From Pseudomonas sp. ML96 (GTDB lineage: Bacteria > Pseudomonadota > Gammaproteobacteria > Pseudomonadales > Pseudomonadaceae), in the NCBI RefSeq assembly GCF_000761545.1, contig NZ_JPMY01000003.1:62001-126000 (forward strand): DNA of 64,000 bases, given 5' to 3'. Positions 48,601 to 56,158 of the stretch are shown one piece after another (the stretch's first letter is position 1; every line of letters begins with the position of its first letter). The notes under the pieces were generated by a model. The model had not been told where the DNA came from. It saw only the letters and a program-made list of their open reading frames with translations, and searched no databases. The position numbers were made by a program, and so were the translations under genes.

Positions 48601-51600
48601 AAAGCCACGTTCGCGCTCGGCGCTGCAGAAGGCTTGCAGCTGCGCATCGAAATCAGCGACACCGCGCCAGTCGAGATCCTGCCAGTCCAGTTCAACCTCG
48701 GCCTGCACCAGTTGCAGCGGGCGTTCGCCAAGCAGGAAGCGGCTACGCAGCACACCATGACGCGCCAGCACCTGGCGCCAGGCGTTCTGCAGGCGAGCCG
48801 GATCGAGACCGGTGAACGGCAGCAGCAGTTGGCTGACATAGCTGCCGGCGCCTTCCAGCTGGCTGTGGAAGAGCAGGCCCTGCTGCAGTGGCGACAGCGG
48901 GTGGATATCTTCCACGCCGGGCAGCGCATCCAGCTCGGCCTGGCTCAGGCCGGCCAGCGGCACGTCGCTGGGGGTCAGGCTGGCTGGGGTTTTCTGGCAG
49001 TGCTGGGCGATGGCGCGCAGCTCGTCCTGCAGGCGGGTGAGTAGGCCTTCCAGGGGCGGTCGCGCCAGTTGCTGCGGGTTGAAGTCCAAGTGCAGATGCA
49101 GGGCGCCACCACGTTGCTCGGCGTTGATCACCAGCGGTGCGTCCAGCGGCGCATTGGCTTCGCGCCACAGGCCTCCTTCGCGCAGGCGCAGGCCATTGCC
49201 ACCCTCGTCGAACTGGCCGAGGTAATTGAACAGCAGTTGCGGGGCTCGCTCGTTCAGTTGCTCGCGCTGGCGCAGCAGGCCATAGCCGAGGCCCAGATCG
49301 GGCACGGCGCGCAGTTGCTCCTTGATCGCCTTGAGGCTGGCGGCCAGCTCGGCTTCGGGTTGCAGGCGCACGGGGTAGAGACTGGTGAACCAGCCGACGC
49401 TGCGCGACAGGTCGATATCGTCGAACAGCGGCGCGCGGCCATGGCTTTCCAGGTGCACGGTCAGCGTTGGTTGCTCGCTCCAGCTGCACAGCACGCGGCT
49501 CAAGGCGGTCAGCAGCAGCTCATCGGCACGTAGGCGATAGGCCTGCTGGCCGGCTTGCAGCAGATCGCGAGTGAAACCGGCGTCCAGGCTCAGCTCCAGG
49601 CGCTGGCGAGTGCCTTCGCTACCGAAATCGCTGCTCAGCAGCGGCAGTTCGCCACCGGCGGCCTGCTGGGCCCGCCAGTACGGCAGTTGTGCGTTGACGT
49701 CCCAGCCGGCCAGGCGTTCGCCCCAGGTCTTGAAGGCGCTGGTCTTGGCCGGCAGTTGTACCGCCAGGCCGCTGGCCAGTTGCAGGCAGGCGCGCTGCAG
49801 GTCTTCCAGCAACACGCGCCAGGACACGCCATCGACCACCAGGTGGTGGATCGACAGCAGCAAGCGATCGGCCTGGCCCGGCTGGGTGAGGTAGAGACCG
49901 CGCAGGTGCGCGGCGCTGGCCGGGTCGATGCTGCGCTGGATGGCGTCATAGTGCGGCTGCGGGTCTTCACCGGCGGTCAGCTCGACCCGGTGCAGCAGAG
50001 GACTGCCTGCTTCGGCAGCATGTACTTGCCGCCACTGGCCATCGTGCTGCTCGAAGCGCAGGCGCAGGGCGTCGTGGTGCTGAACCAGCGCTTGCAGGGC
50101 CTGCTCCAGCTGGGTGGCTGGCAACGGCTCGGCCAGTTCGAGCAGCAGGTACTGGTTGCACGGCGCCAGGCCCTCGCGCTGCAGCAAACGCGCCTGGATC
50201 GGCAGCAGCGGCGCTGCGCCAGTTACCGGGCCTTGGTCGGCCAATGGTGCGGCGACGCTGCGGGCAACGCCGGCCAGCTGCATAAGGGTCTGTTGCTGGA
50301 ACAGGTCCTTGGGCGTCAGGCCCAAGCCTTGCTGGCGAGCACGGCTGACCACCTGCAGCGCAACGATGGAGTCGCCACCCAGCTCGAAGAAGTGATCCTG
50401 GCGCCCTACCCGCCCCACACCCAGCACCTCGGCCCAGATGGCAGCGAGGATGCGTTCGTTGTCGGTCTGTGGTGCCTCGTAGCTCTGGCTCTGCCAGGCC
50501 GGCTCCGGCAGCGCGGCACGATCCAGCTTGCCGGCCGGGGTCAGCGGCAGCTTGGCCAGGGCGATGATCTGTGCCGGCACCATATAGTCCGGCAGCACCT
50601 TGGCCAGCTCGGCTTTGAGCTGCGCCGTATCGGTGCCCTCTTTGGCCACCACATAACCCACCAGTTGCTTGCCGCTTGGCGTTTCGCGGGCAATCACCGC
50701 CGCTTCCTGTACCCCTTCCAGGGTCAGCGACTGGCTCTCGATCTCACCCAGCTCGATACGGAAGCCGCGGATCTTCACCTGATGGTCGACGCGACCCAGG
50801 TAATCCAGGGTGCCGTCCTCGCGCCAGCGCACCAGGTCGCCAGTGCGGTACATACGCTCGCCGGTCGCACCAAACGGATCAGGCAGGAAGCGTTCGGCAG
50901 TCAACTCGGGGCGCTGGAAGTAGCCGCGGGCCAGGCCGACTTCGCCGCCAATATACAGCTCGCCGGCGACGCCAATGGGCAGTAGGTTCAGCTCGGCATC
51001 CAGCACATACAGGCTGCGTGGGCCGACCGGGTTGCCGATGGGCGCATAGGCCGCTTCAAACGAGTCACCCGGATAAGCTTCCCAGATCAGCGGGGTGACC
51101 ACCGTCTCGGTCGGGCCATAGCCGTTGATGATGCGTTGAGGCTGCAGGACTTTCTGCAAGCGCTCGTAGGTCTCGCGGGTAAAGGCTTCGCCACCCAGGG
51201 TCCACGATCTGACAGGTAGCTTTAGGTTCTGCGACTCGACCCAATCCAGCAGCTGCTGGGCGTAGCTCGGCGGCAGGCAGGAGATGGTCACGCCTTCATC
51301 GGCGATCACCTGGCAGGTCTTCTCGGCGCTCCACAGTTCCTGATCGCGGATTACCAGACGGCTGCCGAAGGCCAGCGGCACAGTCCAGCGTTCCAGTGCA
51401 CCGTCGAAACTGATCGAAGCGAAGTGAAGCTCCACATCGTTCGGCGTCATACCGTAGCGCTGGCCAATGGTCTGCACATGCATGCTCAGGCCAAGGTGGT
51501 TCACCGCCACGCCTTTGGGCTGGCCGGTGGAGCCCGAGGTGTAGATCAGGTAGGCCAGGTTCAGCGGATGCAGCTGCACGGCAGGCACCGAGACCTCGAA

Positions 51601-53388
51601 AGCGGAAAGATCCAGCTGATCCAGATACAGCGGCTCGACGCCCTCGCCCAGCGGCAAACGCTCGGCCAGATCGGACGAAGTAATCAGCCACTGCAGCCCC
51701 GAGTATTCAACCATGTAGCTGAGGCGCTCGCGCGGGTAGTCCGGGTCGAGTGGGACAAAGGCACCGCCGGATTTCAGCACCGCCAGCATGGCGACGATCA
51801 TGGCGTTGCCGCGCTCAAGGGATACGCCGACACGGGCTTCCGGGCATACGCCGCGGGCTACCAGCAGATGGGCCAGGCGATTGGCGCGCGCCTCCAGCTC
51901 GGCGAAGGCAATCCGCTCGCTGCCATGTACCAAGGCGATGGCATCCGGACGCAGGCGTGCCTGCTCGGCGATCAGCTGCGGCAACAGGCGTGCAGCATCG
52001 AAGTCCTGCCTCGGCGTATTCCACTCGCGCAACTGTGCCAGTTCAGGTGCAGTCACCAGCGCCACTTCGCCCAGGGCCGCCTGCGGTGCGCTGGCGAAAC
52101 CATCGAGCACTTCGAGGAAGCCGGCGATCAGACGTTCGATGCTGTTCTCGGCGAACAGGTCGGCTGCGTAGGCGAAGTTGATCAGCAGCTCGTCGCCCTT
52201 GTCGCGCACAGCATCCAAGGCCAGGTCGAAGGGAATCTGGCTGGATGGCAATTCAGCGAGGCTGGTTTCGATACCCGGCAGCCAGTTGGCTGCCAGCGGG
52301 TGCTGGCGGCGGTAGTTGAAAGCCACCTGGAACAGAGGCTGCTGGCCCAGACTGCGGCTCGGCGCCAGCTCTTCCACCAGGCGCTCGAAGGGCATTTCCT
52401 GGTTGGACTGGGCCTGTTTCAGGCCGACACGGGCTTGGCTCAGCCAGTCCGCTACCGACTGTTCAGGACGCGGTTCAGCCTTGAGCACCACGGTATTGAC
52501 GAAGAAACCGACCAGGCGCTCGAAACCCTTGGCACGGCCGGCTACCGGCACGCCGATACGCACTTCGCGCTGGCCAGACAGGCGCGCCAGCTGCAGCTGC
52601 AGGGCCGCCAGTAGCACGGTGAATAGGGTTGCGCCATTGGCCTTGGCCAGGTCGCTAAGGCGCGCCACCAAGGTCGGTTCCACCTGTAGCGTGCGATAAG
52701 CGGCGCGGCGCGCGGCCTGGGCATTGTGCGGGTAGTCCGGAGTCAGGCTCAGCGGTGGTTGCTCGCCACCCAGGCGTTCACGCCAGAACGCCATCTGCTG
52801 GATGCCCGCCTCGCTGTCCAGCCACTCGCGTTGGCCGACGGCATATTCGCTGTACTGCACCGGCTGTGGGGTCATGAACGGCTGACGGTTGTGCAGGCGG
52901 GCTCGATAGAACTCGGCCATCTCCTCCACCATCACCCGTACCGACCAGGCGTCGGAGATGATGTGGTGCATACCCACGGCCAAGGCGTGGCTGTTCCCGC
53001 CCAGGCGATACAGGGCGCAGCGCACCAGTGGGCCACGGGTAAGGTCGTAGTCGGCTTCGATGAAGTCGCGGGCCTGGGATTCGACCTGCTCGGCGCGACC
53101 TTCGAGATCGATGATCTCCAGCGGCATCGAGCCCGTCGGCAGCACGGCTTGCTGGGCCAGACCATCATGCTCACGAAACACGGTACGCAGCGCGGCGTGG
53201 CGGGAGTACACCTGATCCAGGCCGTGGCGCAGGCTGTCCATGTCCAGTTGCCCTTCGAAACGCAACACGCCGCCGATGTTGTAGGCGGTGCTGCCGCTTT
53301 CCAGGCGACTGAAGAACCACAGCCGTTGCTGGGCAAAGGACAGCGGCGCCCATTCCAGGGCAAGGTTCGACGGGACTTGCGCGTTCAT
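42601..53388 (-). CDS. NRPS with three modules C-A-T-E / C-A-T / C-A-T (siderophore modules 1-3)
   Basis: A 3595-residue synthetase. Module 1: C (HHIISDAWS at about 140, Ala for the usual Gly), A (about 456-960), T (GGDSI, 1001), E (HHLVVDGVSWR, 1180; SVGWFTSLYP). Module 2: C of the D-L type (HPLSPLQQGLLFHS; HHLLLDGWS, 1623), A (1925-2440), T (GGDSI, 2473). Module 3: L-L type C (HHIVSDGWS, 2663), A (about 2980-3490) with pocket D-V-W-H-I-S-L-I-D-K, the serine code, and T (GGHSL, 3526). A1 and A2 share the D-G-E-C-T-G-G-V-T-K pocket of module 4. C-domain types fit the E domains. ATG 53388 was chosen because GAGGT lies upstream; an in-frame TTG is 15 bases earlier. No TE is present; the chain passes to the next protein. 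Confidence 0.95.
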   Translation of the reverse strand: MNAQVPSNLALEWAPLSFAQQRLWFFSRLESGSTAYNIGGVLRFEGQLDMDSLRHGLDQVYSRHAALRTVFREHDGLAQQAVLPTGSMPLEIIDLEGRAEQVESQARDFIEADYDLTRGPLVRCALYRLGGNSHALAVGMHHIISDAWSVRVMVEEMAEFYRARLHNRQPFMTPQPVQYSEYAVGQREWLDSEAGIQQMAFWRERLGGEQPPLSLTPDYPHNAQAARRAAYRTLQVEPTLVARLSDLAKANGATLFTVLLAALQLQLARLSGQREVRIGVPVAGRAKGFERLVGFFVNTVVLKAEPRPEQSVADWLSQARVGLKQAQSNQEMPFERLVEELAPSRSLGQQPLFQVAFNYRRQHPLAANWLPGIETSLAELPSSQIPFDLALDAVRDKGDELLINFAYAADLFAENSIERLIAGFLEVLDGFASAPQAALGEVALVTAPELAQLREWNTPRQDFDAARLLPQLIAEQARLRPDAIALVHGSERIAFAELEARANRLAHLLVARGVCPEARVGVSLERGNAMIVAMLAVLKSGGAFVPLDPDYPRERLSYMVEYSGLQWLITSSDLAERLPLGEGVEPLYLDQLDLSAFEVSVPAVQLHPLNLAYLIYTSGSTGQPKGVAVNHLGLSMHVQTIGQRYGMTPNDVELHFASISFDGALERWTVPLAFGSRLVIRDQELWSAEKTCQVIADEGVTISCLPPSYAQQLLDWVESQNLKLPVRSWTLGGEAFTRETYERLQKVLQPQRIINGYGPTETVVTPLIWEAYPGDSFEAAYAPIGNPVGPRSLYVLDAELNLLPIGVAGELYIGGEVGLARGYFQRPELTAERFLPDPFGATGERMYRTGDLVRWREDGTLDYLGRVDHQVKIRGFRIELGEIESQSLTLEGVQEAAVIARETPSGKQLVGYVVAKEGTDTAQLKAELAKVLPDYMVPAQIIALAKLPLTPAGKLDRAALPEPAWQSQSYEAPQTDNERILAAIWAEVLGVGRVGRQDHFFELGGDSIVALQVVSRARQQGLGLTPKDLFQQQTLMQLAGVARSVAAPLADQGPVTGAAPLLPIQARLLQREGLAPCNQYLLLELAEPLPATQLEQALQALVQHHDALRLRFEQHDGQWRQVHAAEAGSPLLHRVELTAGEDPQPHYDAIQRSIDPASAAHLRGLYLTQPGQADRLLLSIHHLVVDGVSWRVLLEDLQRACLQLASGLAVQLPAKTSAFKTWGERLAGWDVNAQLPYWRAQQAAGGELPLLSSDFGSEGTRQRLELSLDAGFTRDLLQAGQQAYRLRADELLLTALSRVLCSWSEQPTLTVHLESHGRAPLFDDIDLSRSVGWFTSLYPVRLQPEAELAASLKAIKEQLRAVPDLGLGYGLLRQREQLNERAPQLLFNYLGQFDEGGNGLRLREGGLWREANAPLDAPLVINAEQRGGALHLHLDFNPQQLARPPLEGLLTRLQDELRAIAQHCQKTPASLTPSDVPLAGLSQAELDALPGVEDIHPLSPLQQGLLFHSQLEGAGSYVSQLLLPFTGLDPARLQNAWRQVLARHGVLRSRFLLGERPLQLVQAEVELDWQDLDWRGVADFDAQLQAFCSAERERGFALDQAPLLRLALIQRGTGDFVLAWTLHHLLLDGWSNGLLFAEVLALYHGDRLPAPSSQFRDYISWLDGQDAEAEQAFWREQLAPLDGVTRIAGCLPCRAPEQGHARHPLPLDATTEQQIRGFAQRHGLTLNTLVQAAWGLLLARLTCKRSLCFGATVAGRPTELAGSEQMLGLFINSLPVAIQLPAEQPLGDWLAELQVQNLQLREHEHSPLHDIQRWVGSAGEALFDSLLVFENYPLGDALKQAERGELSLGLPQSHEFTHYPMTLAVLPGSRLELLLAYDRAHFDADGIAQVEALLRQALQLVCSDPAQPLGSLELVSRTEQFLLSEWNKPRQAFDVARLLPGLIAEQARLRPEAIALVHGAERIAFAELEVRANRLAQLLVAQGVRPESRVGVSLERGNGMIIAMLAVLKSGGAFVPLDPDYPRERLSYMIEDSGLQWLLTSSNLAERLPLGEGVEPLYLDQLDLSAFDSSVPAVQLHPLNLAYLIYTSGSTGQPKGVAVNHLGLSMHVQTIGQRYGMTPDDVELHFASISFDGALERWTVPLAFGSRLVIRDQELWSAEKTCQVIADEGVTISCLPPSYAQQLLDWVESQNLKLPVRSWTLGGEAFTRETYERLQKVLQPQRIINGYGPTETVVTPLIWEAFPGDSFEAAYAPIGNPVGPRSLYVLDAELNLLPIGVAGELYIGGEVGLARGYFQRPELTAERFLPDPFGAAGERMYRTGDLVRWREDGTLDYLGRVDHQVKIRGFRIELGEIESQLLALDGVQEASVIARETPSGKQLVGYVVACDNIDANTLRIELAKVLPDYMVPAQIIALEKLPLTPAGKLDRAALPEPIWQSQSYEAPQTDNERILAAIWAEVLGVERVGRQDHFFELGGDSIVALKVVSRIRQQGLQLPLKALFEQSRLADCAVALQRKAADAPVLRALPRGVDLPLSHAQQRLWFLNRLDPSNGSYHMPAGLDLQGRLDRQALQAAFDQLEARHEALRTRFVEVNGEARQRILPAQGQRIDWLDLRELAANEREAEARDYAQKLLKRPFNLASEPLLRIAVLRLGDQEYRLLLIQHHIVSDGWSMQRFIGEFSAAYAAFAEGHTAQFTALPLQYADYAQWQCDWLKSSEATRQLDYWKARLGEHQPLLELPTDHPRPAHGARQGMRWRFELSDALTAQLRALAQREGSTLFSLLLSAWQSLLHRYSGQEDIRVGVPVAGRSLAEMDGVLGCFINTLVLRGEPSGLKPFRQLLGELAAASRDALANQELPFDQLVEALQPSRSLSHHPLFQVAFNHQQVDFSALGSLPGLRVQPHDPGAAGAQFDLALDTEEAADGSLSGFVSYAAELFEARTIARLARHFVRLLDGICADPTQPIGLLPLLEEDEQAQLAGWNATAKDYGPLVNLSECISQQAARAPQAPALAFGEQTLNYAELEQRINQLANRLRGLGVNRGSLVGISLERSLELVIGLHAIVRAGGAYVPLDPEYPLERLAYLLEDSGVDLLLSHSALLERLPLPAGLQALSLDREDCSAESTTPPVVTLQGNDLAYLIYTSGSTGKPKGAGNSHEALANRILWMQEAYQLGAGDVVLQKTPFSFDVSVWEFFWPLITGACLAVAAPGDHRDPQKLVELIQRHKVSTLHFVPSMLQAFLLHPDVEQCQSLTRVICSGEALPAELQVRTFQRLPGAGLYNLYGPTEAAIDVSHWTCLEEGRHAVPIGRPIANLRLHILDAQLNPVPQGVPGELYIAGIGLARGYHRRPELTAERFLPDPFSTEGGRMYRTGDLVRWRADGAIDYLGRIDHQVKIRGFRVELGEIEAQLGAQPGVAEAVVVARDSQIGKQLVGYVVAEPLPADEASWLAGIKAALKVELPEHMVPSILMRLDRMPLSPNGKLERRALPEPVWQARSYRAPQGEREIALASIWQEVLEVQQVGLDDNFFELGGHSLLATQAVALLRQRLGLELPLRAFFEAENLAALAATLDGQAPAAAEEEDQDLRDMAALLDELEAL
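45920..47625 (-). repeat. A-T domain repeat, copy 2 (module 2)
   Basis: About 1.7 kb, near-identical in protein sequence to the A-T blocks of modules 1 and 4. It differs at a few positions in the N-terminal A subdomain and near the A-T linker. Confidence 0.85.
50335..52025 (-). repeat. A-T domain repeat, copy 1 (module 1)
   Basis: About 1.7 kb, near-identical in protein sequence to the A-T blocks of modules 2 and 4. The three copies are in the same orientation, so homologous recombination could delete or duplicate whole modules. Confidence 0.85.
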
Positions 53389-53411
53389 CACAGTACCTCG
53401 CAAAGAGTGGC

Positions 53412-54137
53412 CTAGGCGCCCAGGGGCATGCCGGCCGCCTCGCGCCGCAACAGGCGCGAAGCATGGAATTCGATCAGGGACAGCAGTTCATCTTCTTGGG
53501 GGCGCAGGTAGGCGTGATCGCCATCCAGCCATTCCAGGGTGAAGGGGCCGCGGGTCTCGCGGCGCCAGGCGCGCAGGTCGTCCTCGCTCAGGCAGTCGCG
53601 TCGTGCGCCGAGCACATGCAGCGCACAGGGCAAGGGCGCGCGGCGCTGGTAGCGGTAGCTCTCGGCCAGGGCGAAGTCACTGCGCAATACCGGCAGCAGC
53701 TCGCGGCGGAACAGCGGGTCGGCCAGCAACTCGCGCGGCAGGCGCGCGAAACCATCGAGGCCAGCAAACAACTCACCATCGCTGCGCGAGGTCATGCGCG
53801 GCGCCTGCAGGCGGCGAGATGGCGCACGTGAGGCGGAAGCGAACAACGCCAGCGGTGCTTCGTGGCCAGAGGCGATCAACGTTTGAGCCAGCTCGAAGGC
53901 CAGCATGGCGCCCAGGCTGTGGCCCCACAGCAGGTACGGGCCATTGCATTCGCGCAACCAGGCCTGCTTGAGGTCGGCCAGCAGTGCCGGCAACTGCTGG
54001 CACTGCGGCTCGCCCTCGCGGGCGCCACGGCCTGGCAGCTCCAGCGGGCAGACTTCCAGCCAGCGCGGCAGGCGCTTGCGCCAGCGTGCATAAGGCATGG
54101 CGCTGGCACCGGCATGAGCCAGGCAGAACAGCTGCAT
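53412..54137 (-). CDS. Type II thioesterase of the NRPS (proofreading)
   Basis: A 241-residue alpha/beta hydrolase of the GrsT/PchC group that removes wrongly loaded groups from T domains. The N-terminus LFCLAHAGASAMPYARW is typical. The nucleophile elbow is LWGHSLGAMLAFELA (Ser about residue 73 within GHSLG), the acid lies in ALHVLGARRDCLSEDDLRAW, and the catalytic His is in LDGDHAYL. Its ATG overlaps the stop of the MbtH gene (TGATG), and the NRPS starts 23 bases after its stop. It is therefore in the biosynthetic operon MbtH - TEII - NRPS - NRPS. Confidence 0.93.
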   Translation of the reverse strand: MQLFCLAHAGASAMPYARWRKRLPRWLEVCPLELPGRGAREGEPQCQQLPALLADLKQAWLRECNGPYLLWGHSLGAMLAFELAQTLIASGHEAPLALFASASRAPSRRLQAPRMTSRSDGELFAGLDGFARLPRELLADPLFRRELLPVLRSDFALAESYRYQRRAPLPCALHVLGARRDCLSEDDLRAWRRETRGPFTLEWLDGDHAYLRPQEDELLSLIEFHASRLLRREAAGMPLGA

Positions 54138-54340
54138 CAGGCGTCCATGGCTTCGCGCAGGCTGCGCGGGCGCATGTCGGTCCAGACGCTGGCGATATGC
54201 GCCAGGCAGGTCGGTTTGTCACCTCGCACGCCCTCCTCGCGCCAGCCCGCCGGCACGGCCTTGTAGGCTGGCCAGATGGCGTACTGTTGCTCGTCGTTGA
54301 CCACGACCAGGAAGGTGGTTTGCGGGTTGTCCAGGCTCAT
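54137..54340 (-). CDS. MbtH-like protein
   Basis: A 67-residue member of the MbtH family, small partners that activate or stabilise NRPS adenylation domains. The diagnostic residues are present: FLVVVNDEQQYAIWP, VPAGWREEG, and CLAHIASVWTDMRPRSLRE with the paired tryptophans. It is the first gene of the synthetase operon and overlaps the type II thioesterase as TGATG. It is preceded by a PvdS-like promoter. Confidence 0.96.
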   Translation of the reverse strand: MSLDNPQTTFLVVVNDEQQYAIWPAYKAVPAGWREEGVRGDKPTCLAHIASVWTDMRPRSLREAMDA

Positions 54341-54375
54341 GGGGTATCCCTCGGGAAAAGTGGCACGCTTTAAAG

Positions 54376-54399
54376 ACGCATAGAGCTGCGAATAATTTT
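54376..54399 (-). promoter_or_regulatory. PvdS-type promoter candidate of the MbtH-NRPS operon
   Basis: The minus strand reads AAAAT, exactly 16 bases, then CGT, one mismatch from the TAAAT-N16-CGT element found before the receptor. The CGT lies about 36 bases upstream of the MbtH start. The same spacing in two operons of one locus supports a shared sigma factor. Confidence 0.55.
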
Positions 54400-54431
54400 C
54401 ATTTAATTCGATTGCGCAGACGTGACAGTGC

Positions 54432-54455
54432 CCAGCCCCCTTTGCAGAGGGCTGG
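54432..54455 (-). terminator. Hairpin after the exporter gene
   Basis: CCAGCCC/GGGCTGG forms a 7-bp stem just downstream of the exporter stop codon on the minus strand. There is no T-tract; it is a probable end of the sigma-exporter transcript. Confidence 0.45.
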
Positions 54456-54465
54456 ACGGTCGCAA

Positions 54466-56136
54466 TCAGGCTGGAATCGAGCTGCCGATTTCGCGCACCG
54501 CATCTTGGGTGGCGCGTTCGCGGGCTTCGCCGGTGAGTTCGAACAGGCGGCCACCATCCATCTTGAGCAAGCGGTCGGCCTGGTCGAAGTAGTGGTCGTC
54601 GTGGGTTATGGCCAGTACGGTCTTGCCGGCGGCCTTCAGTTGCGGCAACAGCTCGCGGTAGAACAGGCGACGGAACAGCGGGTCCTGGTCAGCGGCCCAT
54701 TCGTCGAGGATCAGGATGTCACGCCCCTCGAGCATCGCCAGCATCAGCGCCAGACGCTTGCGCTGGCCCTGGGAGAAACGCGTGCCAGCCAGGCGGCCAC
54801 CGGCGAACTTGACCTTGTGGCGCAGGCGCAGACGATCCAGCCATTGTCCGACCAGGGACTCCTCCACCTCGACACCAGCCGGGCCGAGCAGGCGGGCGAA
54901 CAGGTGGAAGTCGGTGTACACGCTGGCGAATAGCTGGCGGTAGGCCTGCCATTCATGGGCTTGCACGGTGCGGCCGTCGAGGCGTATCTCACCGCCGGCC
55001 GGGCGATGCAGGCCGGTGAGCAGGCGGGCCAGGGTCGACTTGCCGCTGCCATTGCCGCCGACCAGGAACACCAGCTCGCCACGGCGTAGTTCGAGATCGA
55101 TGGGGCCGACATCGAAGCCGGCCTCGTCGCCCTCGCCCGGGTAGCGATATTCGACGCTAGACAGCTGCAGACACTGCCAGTCGCCCAGGCCCTGCGGCAT
55201 GGCGATCTCGGGGGTTTCAGGCGCCAGTTCCAAGGCTTCCAGCTTGTCCAGGGAGATACGCGCGGCCAGCAGGCTGGGCAACGCGGCGACGGTTGCGACC
55301 ATCGGTGCGCGCAAGAACAGCACGGTCAGGGCGAAGGTGGCGGCTACCTCGCCAGAGGCCCAGCCCAGTCCGCTGGCACAGAAGAACACCAGGCCGATGC
55401 TGCCCAGCACCATGGCGTTGGCCCAGTTGCCGGCCAGGCCGTTGAAGATGTCGGCGCGGGTGACGTTGTCGCGGTAGGCACGGGCGTCGCGGTCGAACTC
55501 CTCGTCGTAGAGCAGGCGGGCGCGATCACGGTTGAGCGCCAGCTCCTTGCGGCCGTCGATGATCGCCTGGTAGTCCTCATAGAGGCGATCCTCGGCCTCG
55601 CGCAGCAGGCGGATATGCAGGTTGACCTTGCCGACGAAGAACCAGCCCACCAGCAGGGTCAGGCCGAGCCAGGCCGCGGTGATGCCGAACAGCGCCGGCG
55701 ACAGCCAGGCCAGGTAGCTGAAGGCGGCGATGCTGAGGATCAGGCCGTAGGTCAGCTCCGGCATATAGACGAAGGCGATGGTGATGTTGCGGATGTCGCT
55801 GGACAGGCTGGCGAGGATGCGCGCACCGCCGATCTGCTCCAGACGCTCGATATCGGTGTCCAGCACGCGCCGCACCAGACTGCGACGCAGCTTATAGACG
55901 AAGCGGTGGCCGAGCGTATGCAGCGCCACCTGCCCTGCCCCGGCGCAGACCATCAGCAGCGCCAGCAGGCCGAGGAAGCTGAGCAGCGTGGTTGCCAGCT
56001 CACCTTCCAGACGGATCAGTCGCAGATTGATGAAGGCGATCACGCCAACGCTGAGCACCGCGCTGCACAAACTGAGCAGGACGATGCCGGAGAGCGGCAG
56101 GCGGTTATCACGGAACAGCAGTTTGAGCAGTTTCAT
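54466..56136 (-). CDS. Cyclic-peptide/siderophore exporter, PvdE/SyrD-type ABC transporter
   Basis: A 556-residue fused transmembrane-ATPase half-transporter. The membrane domain (about 1-300) has roughly six helices, starting with SGIVLLSLCSAVLSVGVIAF and including ELTYGLILSIAAFSYLAWLS. The ATPase domain (about 335-556) has Walker A VGGNGSGKSTLA, signature FSQGQRKRLAL and Walker B ILILDEWAADQDP, followed by ITHDDHYF. The DEWAADQDP variant is characteristic of the SyrD/PvdE cyclic-peptide exporters, which move siderophore precursors into the periplasm. ATG 56136 (MKLLKLLFRDNRLP) is the family start, although its Shine-Dalgarno is weak. It begins 22 bases after the sigma gene, so both share one Fur-controlled transcript. 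Confidence 0.91.
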   Translation of the reverse strand: MKLLKLLFRDNRLPLSGIVLLSLCSAVLSVGVIAFINLRLIRLEGELATTLLSFLGLLALLMVCAGAGQVALHTLGHRFVYKLRRSLVRRVLDTDIERLEQIGGARILASLSSDIRNITIAFVYMPELTYGLILSIAAFSYLAWLSPALFGITAAWLGLTLLVGWFFVGKVNLHIRLLREAEDRLYEDYQAIIDGRKELALNRDRARLLYDEEFDRDARAYRDNVTRADIFNGLAGNWANAMVLGSIGLVFFCASGLGWASGEVAATFALTVLFLRAPMVATVAALPSLLAARISLDKLEALELAPETPEIAMPQGLGDWQCLQLSSVEYRYPGEGDEAGFDVGPIDLELRRGELVFLVGGNGSGKSTLARLLTGLHRPAGGEIRLDGRTVQAHEWQAYRQLFASVYTDFHLFARLLGPAGVEVEESLVGQWLDRLRLRHKVKFAGGRLAGTRFSQGQRKRLALMLAMLEGRDILILDEWAADQDPLFRRLFYRELLPQLKAAGKTVLAITHDDHYFDQADRLLKMDGGRLFELTGEARERATQDAVREIGSSIPA

Positions 56137-56158
56137 GGCGAGTCCAGAACGGCAGAAG

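Noticed and set aside
39440..52025. Long repeats as mobile elements or an array
   Set aside because: They are in-frame adenylation-thiolation domains inside intact NRPS genes, with no transposase or terminal inverted repeats.
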